A stretch of 6,436 bases of DNA from WHTB01 sp050699035 (GTDB lineage Bacteria > Actinomycetota > Actinomycetes > Propionibacteriales > Nocardioidaceae). Both the position numbers and the translations under genes were made by a program. The DNA lies in the NCBI GenBank assembly GCA_050699035.1, contig JBOHDE010000220.1:1-6436 (forward strand), written 5' to 3'. Positions 1 through 4,420 of the stretch are shown here, in pieces. Position 1 is the stretch's first letter. Every line of letters starts with the position of its first letter. The notes under the pieces are model-generated. The model was not told the DNA's origin. It saw only the letters and a list, made by a program, of their open reading frames with translations, and did not search any database.

Positions 1-680
1 TCCCCGGCCGTCACCTCGACCCGCCAGACCTGGCGGCCGACCGGACGTCCGGGCGCGCCGAGCAGGCTCGGGTCGTAGATCCACCGCTCGGCCTCGCCGG
101 CGGTCAGCGCGGACGACTGCGGGTGCGCCTTCGCGGCGACTCGCAACGCGGTCGCCCGGGCCATGTCCGCACTCACCTTCGGGCTGGCCGGCGCCGGCGC
201 GCCGACTGTCGTCTCCCCGGTGATGGACTGCAGGTTGTTGGCACCGTCGAGCGCGACGACCAGGTCGCCGCCCAGCACCGGCACCCCGTCGACCTGCTGC
301 TGGAACCGCACGGTCTCGGCGTCGCCCGCCCGCGCCGTCGTGTCGGCGACGTCGAGGTCGGTGGCCTGGTCCTGCAGACCGAGGGTCTCGTCGTAGCGCT
401 TCAGGTGCGCCCGCGCGGCCGGCTCGGGAGCGGTGCTCGCGGTGACGCCCTTGGGCCGATCCACCGGCCGGCCGGCGGTCGTACGCACGGACCGTACGCG
501 CCCCTGGTCGTCGCGACGAATCGTGACCTCGTCGTCGGGAGCGGCGCGAGTGGAGCGCTGCAGGCCGTCGGACGGCGACGGATCGGTGGGACTCCCCTGG
601 GCCGGCGGCCCAGCGACCGCGGACAGCCCGGCCAGAAGTGCTCCGATGGTGAGCAGAGACAGCAGATGACGTCGACGCAC
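1..680 (-). CDS. Secreted protein with FTP/PepSY propeptide, probably M4-type (thermolysin-like) metalloprotease, N-terminal part only
   Basis: The frame is open from a GTG at 680 to the left edge, giving 226 complete codons with no stop, so the gene is cut by the window. Residues 1-25 form a classic export signal: a basic start (MRRRH), a hydrophobic stretch (LLSLLTIGALLAGLSAVA) and a plausible signal peptidase I site after AVA or PPA. There is no lipobox cysteine. Residues 30-90 are low-complexity and Pro/Asp/Arg-rich. Residues 124-156 match the fungalysin/thermolysin propeptide (FTP) pattern, with VRFQQQVDGVPVLGGD followed by a short beta hairpin. Residues 169-226 (alternating Ala-rich helix, then RQVWRVEV strand) look like the following PepSY region. 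In M4 and M36 proteases this propeptide acts as chaperone and inhibitor of a zinc protease domain with HExxH. That domain would lie outside the window, so the peptidase call is inferred. The GTG is preferred over an in-frame ATG at 710 because GGGGGAG sits 5 nt upstream of it and it gives a compact signal peptide. Confidence 0.75.
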   Translation of the reverse strand, partial: MRRRHLLSLLTIGALLAGLSAVAGPPAQGSPTDPSPSDGLQRSTRAAPDDEVTIRRDDQGRVRSVRTTAGRPVDRPKGVTASTAPEPAARAHLKRYDETLGLQDQATDLDVADTTARAGDAETVRFQQQVDGVPVLGGDLVVALDGANNLQSITGETTVGAPAPASPKVSADMARATALRVAAKAHPQSSALTAGEAERWIYDPSLLGAPGRPVGRQVWRVEVTAG

Positions 681-685
681 GGTGA

Positions 686-692
686 CTCCCCC
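686..692 (-). promoter_or_regulatory. Ribosome binding site that decides the GTG start at 680
   Basis: Read on the minus strand, GGGGGAG ends 5 nt before the GTG at 680, an ideal Shine-Dalgarno distance. The in-frame ATG 30 nt further upstream (708-710) has no purine-rich run at a usable distance, so the GTG is the better start for the secreted protein gene. Confidence 0.6.
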
Positions 693-719
693 ACCCCGAG
701 CGGTGAACATGCCGACCGA

Positions 720-725
720 ATAATA
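720..725 (-). promoter_or_regulatory. Candidate -10 element for the secreted protein gene
   Basis: The minus strand reads TATTAT here, inside one of the few AT-rich patches of the spacer (TTATTATT, 719-726). A start about 7 nt downstream would fall near 713 and leave a leader of roughly 33 nt before the GTG at 680. No convincing -35 hexamer lies at 16-18 bp (the sequence there is ACCCGG). An alternative reading is a nearly leaderless message starting at the ATG at 710. Only the hexamer is seen; promoter activity is inferred. Confidence 0.35.
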
Positions 726-773
726 AGTCCTCGCGTCCCGAACCGGGTAGCAAACCCCGAAACCCGCACCAGG

Positions 774-779
774 TAGCCT
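774..779 (+). promoter_or_regulatory. Candidate -10 element for a leaderless aminotransferase transcript
   Basis: TAGCCT fits the actinobacterial TANNNT -10 consensus and ends 7 nt before the ATG at 787. Transcription would then start at or next to the A of the start codon. The gene has no convincing Shine-Dalgarno run (only an AGG about 13 nt upstream), which fits leaderless translation, a common arrangement in actinobacteria. No clear -35 hexamer is visible. This is a positional inference. Confidence 0.35.
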
Positions 780-786
780 CCCCGGC

Positions 787-2034
787 ATGGGAGCTCTCTG
801 GCATCCGTTCAGTGATATGGGAGCCGTCGAGCGCGACGGCGAGTTCGTGCTGACCCGCGGCGACGGTGTCCGGGTGTACGACGCACACGGCACCGAGTAC
901 CTCGATGCGACGGCCGGGTTGTGGTTCGCGATGGTGGGCCACGGCCGCACCGAGCTCGGGGTGGCGGCCGCGGAGCAGATCGGCACGCTCGCGGCGTACT
1001 CCACCTTCGGCGACTACGCCGTGCCGGCGACGACCGAGCTGGCCGAGCGGCTGGCCACCATCGCGCCGGTGCCCGACAGCAAGATCTTCTTCACCAGCGG
1101 CGGGTCTGACTCGATCGACACCGCGGCGAAGCTGGCCCGGCGCTACTGGCACGAGGTCGGCAAACCGCAACGCACCGTCGTACTCGGGCGGGAGAAGGCC
1201 TACCACGGCATGCATGTCGCGGGCACCGCGCTGGCCGGCATCGCGGGCAACCGCGAGGGCTACGGCGAGCTGATGGCCGATGCGTCGACGGTGGCGTGGG
1301 ACGACCCGGCCGACCTGCGCAAGGCGATCGACCTGATCGGCGCCGACCGGGTCGCGGCGTTCTTCTGCGAGCCGGTGATCGGCGCCGGCGGTGTCTACCC
1401 ACCGCCGGACGGCTACCTCGCCGAGGTGCGCGACATCTGCCGTGAGTACGACGTGCTGTTCGTGGCCGACGAGGTGGTGACCGGCTTCGCACGGATCGGC
1501 GGCGCCTGGTTCGCCAGCACCCGCTTCGACCTGCAGCCCGACCTGGTGACGACCGCGAAGGGGCTCACCTCCGGCTACCTCCCGATGGGTGCGGTGTTCG
1601 TCGCCCCGCGGGTCAGCGAGCCGTTCTTCCGCCCGGACGCCGGGGTGTGGTGGCGGCACGGCTACACCTACTCCGGCCACCCGACTGCGGCGGCCGTCGC
1701 GCTGGCCAACCTCGACCTGATCGAGCAGGAGGGTCTGCTCGACGGGGCCGCGCGGTTGGAGGGCTCGATCGCCCGCATCCTCGGGCCGCTCGACGAGCAC
1801 CCGCTGGTGAGCGAGGTGCGGTGCGGCACCGGCGCGCTCGCCGCCGTCCAGCTGGCCGACCCGGCGCTCGCCGCCGGGCTCGCCAAGGGCCTGCGTGACC
1901 ATGGCGTCGCGACCCGCGCGGTCGGCGCCGGAGCGGTCCAGGTCTCGCCGGCGCTGACGATGACCGACGACGAGGTCGGAGAGCTGGCCGGCGGGCTGCG
2001 CGCCGCCCTCGACGACCTCGCGGGCACGCAGTGA
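787..2034 (+). CDS. Class III (omega-amino acid type) PLP-dependent aminotransferase
   Basis: A complete 415-residue protein, of usual length for fold-type I class III aminotransferases, which move an amino group from an omega-amino acid or amine to a keto acid such as pyruvate or 2-oxoglutarate in the cytoplasm. Visible landmarks are LWHPFSDM at residues 4-11 (typical of the family N-terminus, so the ATG start is sound), the phosphate-binding loop SGGSDSIDTA at 104-113, YHG at 139-141, the cofactor-ring motif ADEVVTGFARIG at 227-238 with Asp228, and TTAKGLTSGYLPMG at 255-268 with Lys258 as the Schiff-base lysine. HGYTYSGHP at 291-299 supplies the second-subunit contact. The loop carries GSD where many relatives have GSE. 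The substrate cannot be read directly. The overlapping glutaryl-CoA dehydrogenase downstream suggests 5-aminovalerate or a related C5 amino acid. Beta-alanine, 4-aminobutyrate or a polyamine remain possible. Confidence 0.9.
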   Translation: MGALWHPFSDMGAVERDGEFVLTRGDGVRVYDAHGTEYLDATAGLWFAMVGHGRTELGVAAAEQIGTLAAYSTFGDYAVPATTELAERLATIAPVPDSKIFFTSGGSDSIDTAAKLARRYWHEVGKPQRTVVLGREKAYHGMHVAGTALAGIAGNREGYGELMADASTVAWDDPADLRKAIDLIGADRVAAFFCEPVIGAGGVYPPPDGYLAEVRDICREYDVLFVADEVVTGFARIGGAWFASTRFDLQPDLVTTAKGLTSGYLPMGAVFVAPRVSEPFFRPDAGVWWRHGYTYSGHPTAAAVALANLDLIEQEGLLDGAARLEGSIARILGPLDEHPLVSEVRCGTGALAAVQLADPALAAGLAKGLRDHGVATRAVGAGAVQVSPALTMTDDEVGELAGGLRAALDDLAGTQ

Positions 2035-3194
2035 CAGCGCCGCTCGACCTGTTCGCGATCGACGGGCTGCTCGACGACGAGGAGCGGGCGATCCGCGACA
2101 CCGTACGCCGGTTCTGCGACGACCGGATCCGTCCCGAGATCGCGGGCTGGTTCGAGGACGCGACCGTTCCGGCCCGCGAGCTGTCGGTCGAGCTGGGGCG
2201 GGTCGGCCTGCTCGGCATGCACCTGCACGGGTACGGCTGCGCCGGCACGAACGCCGTGTCGTACGGGCTGGCCTGCGTCGAGCTGGAGGCCGCAGACTCG
2301 GGCATCCGCAGCCTGGTGTCGGTGCAGGGATCCCTTGCCATGTTCGCAATCTGGCGGTACGGGTCCGACGAGCAGAGGGAGGAGTGGCTGCCGCGGATGG
2401 CGCGCGGCGAGGCGATCGGCTGCTTCGGGCTGACCGAGGCCGACTACGGCTCTGACCCCGGTGGGATGCGCACCCGGGCCAAGCGTGACGGCAACGACTG
2501 GGTGCTGTCCGGCAGCAAGATGTGGATCACCAACGGGTCGGTCGCCGACGTCGCGGTGGTGTGGGCGCGCACCGACGACGGGATCCGCGGCTTCGTCGTA
2601 CCCACCGACTCCGCCGGCTTCAGCGCCACCGAGATCGAGCACAAGATGTCGCTGCGCGCCTCGGTCACGTCGGGGCTGTCGTTCGAGGACCTGCGGCTGC
2701 CCGCCTCGGCGATGCTGCCCGAGGCGCGTGGGTTGTCCGGACCCTTGGGGTGCCTGTCGGAAGCCCGCTTCGGCATCGTGTTCGGTGCCCTCGGCGCGGC
2801 CCGGGACTGCCTCGAGACGACAATCGCGTACGCCGGCGAACGACAGGTGTTCGGCAAGCCACTCACGGCGTACCAGCTGACCCAGGCCAAGCTCGCCGAC
2901 ATGACGCTCGAGCTCGGCAAGGGGATGCTCCTGGCGCTGCACCTCGGCCGGCTCAAGGACGCGGGTGACCTGCGGCCCGAACAGGTGTCGCTCGGCAAGC
3001 TGAACAACGTGCGGGAGGCGATCACGATCGCGCGGGAGTGCCGGACGATCCTCGCGGCCAGCGGGATCACGCTCGACTACCCGGTCATGCGGCACGCCAA
3101 CAACCTCGAGTCGGTGCTGACGTACGAGGGCACGTCGGAGGTGCACCAGCTGGTGATCGGTCAGGCCCTGACCGGTGAGTCCGCCTTCCGCTAA
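2031..3194 (+). CDS. gcdH: Glutaryl-CoA dehydrogenase (acyl-CoA dehydrogenase family)
   Basis: A complete 387-residue FAD enzyme. GcdH oxidises glutaryl-CoA and decarboxylates it to crotonyl-CoA, passing electrons to electron-transfer flavoprotein, in lysine, tryptophan and glutarate breakdown. The acyl-CoA dehydrogenase signatures are present: CFGLTEADYGSDPGG (131-145), WITNG (165-169), RQVFGKPL (271-278) and TYEGTSEVH (364-372). Glu366 is the expected catalytic base. Specificity for a dicarboxylic acyl chain is supported by EAADSGIRSLVS at 86-97. Glu86, Arg93, Ser94 and Ser97 line up with Glu87, Arg94, Ser95 and Ser98 of human GCDH, whose arginine and serines contact the substrate carboxylate. 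The C-terminal half (LGRLKD, RHANNLESV, IGQALTG) also follows GCDH closely. The GTG start overlaps the aminotransferase stop in GTGA with no clear Shine-Dalgarno sequence, which implies translational coupling. The product is unlikely to be a simple fatty acyl-CoA dehydrogenase, although other dicarboxylyl-CoA substrates cannot be excluded. Confidence 0.88.
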   Translation: MTAPLDLFAIDGLLDDEERAIRDTVRRFCDDRIRPEIAGWFEDATVPARELSVELGRVGLLGMHLHGYGCAGTNAVSYGLACVELEAADSGIRSLVSVQGSLAMFAIWRYGSDEQREEWLPRMARGEAIGCFGLTEADYGSDPGGMRTRAKRDGNDWVLSGSKMWITNGSVADVAVVWARTDDGIRGFVVPTDSAGFSATEIEHKMSLRASVTSGLSFEDLRLPASAMLPEARGLSGPLGCLSEARFGIVFGALGAARDCLETTIAYAGERQVFGKPLTAYQLTQAKLADMTLELGKGMLLALHLGRLKDAGDLRPEQVSLGKLNNVREAITIARECRTILAASGITLDYPVMRHANNLESVLTYEGTSEVHQLVIGQALTGESAFR

Positions 3195-3243
3195 CCCGCG
3201 TTCGAGCCTCAATACCCGGCCGCGGCCACATTCAAATTGACCT

Positions 3244-3311
3244 CTCGTTGACTGGCGCGTTGCGTAGGCCCGGCGCCCGGTTTGTCCCTACCGAACGCGC
3301 CAGTCGATGAG
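3244..3311 (+). repeat. Long imperfect inverted repeat E1 (25-position arms, 18-nt loop), possible terminator or palindromic repeat
   Basis: The left arm 3244-3268 and right arm 3287-3311 are complementary at 21 of 25 positions, with a perfect core GACTGGCGCGTT / AACGCGCCAGTC. Two of the four differences (3247 with 3308, 3249 with 3306) become G-U pairs in a plus-strand transcript. The other two form a symmetric internal loop (GC opposite CG). The stem would be very stable in RNA reading out of gcdH, 49 nt past its stop. No U-tract follows, as is common for actinobacterial terminators, but the stem is longer than most. It may instead be a copy of a dispersed intergenic palindrome. Confidence 0.6.
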
Positions 3312-3313
3312 GT

Positions 3314-3334
3314 GGGGTGCCGGTCCCGCACCCC
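3314..3334. repeat. Hairpin with 7-bp perfect arms directly after E1
   Basis: GGGGTGC (3314-3320) and GCACCCC (3328-3334) are perfect inverted copies around the 7-nt loop CGGTCCC. The hairpin starts 2 nt after the end of the E1 right arm, so the two could act together as a tandem terminator behind gcdH. Arms of this length do occur by chance in GC-rich DNA, so the placement is the main support. Confidence 0.4.
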
Positions 3335-3376
3335 GGGCGCGGCACGCCGGGCAGTGAGCCAAGGCCACCAGCGCAG

Positions 3377-3410
3377 GCCCGCAGGTCGCGCACCCACGTC
3401 GCGACCGGGC
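3377..3410. repeat. Bulged GC-rich hairpin (11 bp of stem)
   Basis: GCCC (3377-3380) pairs with GGGC (3407-3410), and GGTCGCG (3384-3390) pairs with CGCGACC (3400-3406). A 3-nt bulge (GCA) interrupts the left side and the loop is 9 nt. It sits between repeats E1 and E2 and adds to the structured character of the spacer. A terminator role for the converging units is possible; nothing in the sequence proves it. Confidence 0.4.
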
Positions 3411-3425
3411 TGAGCCCACCGCCGT

Positions 3426-3476
3426 AACCGACGATATTGCTGTCAAACGTGGCCGACAACAGCAATATCGTCGGTT
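3426..3476. repeat. Perfect 18-bp inverted repeat E2 with 15-nt loop, candidate bidirectional terminator or dispersed palindrome
   Basis: AACCGACGATATTGCTGT (3426-3443) is followed after 15 nt by its exact reverse complement (3459-3476). The arms are only about 44 % GC (8 of 18), in sharp contrast to the surroundings, and include ATATTG/CAATAT. An exact 18-bp match is not expected by chance in a window this size, so the element has been kept or recently copied. It lies 232 bp past the gcdH stop and 147 bp past the GNAT stop and is symmetric enough to work on transcripts of either strand. A palindromic protein-binding site or a mobile palindromic repeat are alternatives. Confidence 0.75.
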
Positions 3477-3622
3477 GCGAACATGCAGGCGTGGCCGGAC
3501 CGGGCGGGACTGCGCCCGCGGGTCGGTGAACCGGACCGGCTCGCGGCAGACCCACCGCATCCGACAGAAGAGCCCAATTGGGGAATCTTTGACGCGCAGG
3601 ACCGCGCCAGTTGGACGGGCCG

Positions 3623-4408
3623 TCAGCGGGTCGGTGGGGTGAAGATGTACGGCGTCGTCGTGGTCACGGCCACGAAGCCGAGCCGTTCCAGGATCGGCCG
3701 GCTGTCATCGGACGCATCCACCTGCAGGTAACGGAAACCGCGTTCGACCGCCTGCTGTGCCCGGGTCGCGACCAGCGCCTTGTAGAGGCCGCGGCCACGC
3801 CACTGCTGCAGCGTCGATCCGCCCCACAACCCGGCGAAATCGGTGCCCGGCTTGAACACCGTCCACGCCGCCGAGACGACCACCCCATCGGCCTCGGCCA
3901 CGAAGATCTGGATGTCGTCTGCGGACGCGGCCACCCGGGTCGCGAGGTCGTCGGTGAGCCAGGACCAGTCCTCACCCCACACCTCGGACTCGAGCGCGGC
4001 GATCCGTTCGAGGTCGGGTCGGTCGCTCACCCGTCGGATCGTCACCCCCTCCGGCAGCGTGGGCATCGACGCGACCTGGGCACTCTCGGCGATGACGACC
4101 GTCTCGACGTCCTCGGGCACGAAGCCGGCAGCCAGCAGCCGGTCGGGCAGGTCGGCCGGCCGGTCGTGCCCCCGAGTTTTCCACTCGACCCGCTGACCCT
4201 TGGCGGCGAAGTAGTCACGCTCACCGGCAATCAGCGCGTCGAGCCGGTCACTGTCGATCCCGTCGAGCGTGCGGTAGCTGACGAACCCGCGCCGCGCGTA
4301 CTCGACCCGCACCAGCGGCCCGACGACCGTGCTGGCGACCCCGGAGCCCTCAGCGTTGCCGCGGAGCTGTTCGTCGTACGCCGCGAGGAGTGTCGCGGGA
4401 TCAGTCAC
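3623..4408 (-). CDS. GNAT-family N-acetyltransferase
   Basis: A complete 261-residue protein of the Gcn5-related acetyltransferase fold, which transfers an acetyl group from acetyl-CoA to an amine of a protein or small molecule. The C-terminal half (about 121-261) holds the working domain. QQWRGRGLYKAL at 201-212 contains the Q-x-x-G-x-G pyrophosphate-binding loop of motif A, followed by the helix and the strand FRYLQVDAS. SRPILERLGF at 236-245 is the usual motif B ending. The N-terminal half (WKTRGHDRPADLPDRLLAAGF near 76-96) resembles a degenerate second GNAT-like domain seen in many actinobacterial members. The GTG start has GGGAGA 6 nt upstream, touching the stop of prpE. The gap to prpE is only 12 bp, so the two are very likely co-transcribed. 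The acceptor is unknown. The link to prpE makes the ligase itself one candidate target. Confidence 0.87.
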   Translation of the reverse strand: MTDPATLLAAYDEQLRGNAEGSGVASTVVGPLVRVEYARRGFVSYRTLDGIDSDRLDALIAGERDYFAAKGQRVEWKTRGHDRPADLPDRLLAAGFVPEDVETVVIAESAQVASMPTLPEGVTIRRVSDRPDLERIAALESEVWGEDWSWLTDDLATRVAASADDIQIFVAEADGVVVSAAWTVFKPGTDFAGLWGGSTLQQWRGRGLYKALVATRAQQAVERGFRYLQVDASDDSRPILERLGFVAVTTTTPYIFTPPTR

Positions 4409-4414
4409 GGCCGG

Positions 4415-4420
4415 TCTCCC
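4415..4420 (-). promoter_or_regulatory. Ribosome binding site of the GNAT gene in the prpE-GNAT junction
   Basis: On the minus strand the stop TGA of prpE (4421-4423) runs directly into GGGAGA, which ends 6 nt before the GTG at 4408. This fixes the GTG as the start and shows that the GNAT gene can be translated from the prpE message. Confidence 0.6.

Larger units (their letters stand above)
3195..3622. other. Convergent intergenic spacer with a run of inverted repeats and no credible gene
   Basis: These 428 bp separate the stop of gcdH (plus) from the stop of the GNAT gene (minus). Short open frames cross it on both strands, but none has a ribosome binding site plus a recognisable protein, and their composition is that of chance GC-rich frames. 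The spacer holds several inverted repeats, listed separately where strong. The remainder includes the perfect 10-bp palindrome CCCAATTGGG at 3573-3582 and a 6-bp-arm hairpin at 3501-3518 (CGGGCG / CGCCCG, loop of 6). CCGGACCGG occurs twice, at 3495-3503 and 3531-3539. Likely roles are transcription termination in both directions or a host for dispersed palindromic repeats. Confidence 0.6.

Noticed and set aside
123..776. A 217-codon plus-strand frame opposite the secreted protein gene
   Set aside because: The minus strand carries a signal peptide and FTP propeptide motif with a good ribosome site. The plus frame is its shadow.
746..777. Direct repeat GGTAGC at 746-751 and 772-777 in the divergent spacer
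   Set aside because: Six bases repeated once is within chance, and the second copy overlaps the candidate -10 element.
1668..3212. A 514-codon open frame on the minus strand
   Set aside because: It is antisense to the aminotransferase and gcdH, has the same biased composition as other shadow frames and shows no recognisable motif.
3288..3560. A 90-codon minus-strand frame with CxxC and CPAC near its end, resembling a zinc ribbon
   Set aside because: The frame runs through several inverted repeats and has no ribosome binding site or family match that I can recognise. Paired cysteines in a random GC-rich frame are not enough.
3251..3611. ACTGGCGCG at 3251-3259 with an inverted copy at 3603-3611, possible ends of a small non-autonomous transposon
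   Set aside because: Only 9 bp match. There is no flanking target duplication, and the same motif also occurs at 3296-3304 as part of the E1 right arm. The evidence is too weak for a mobile element.
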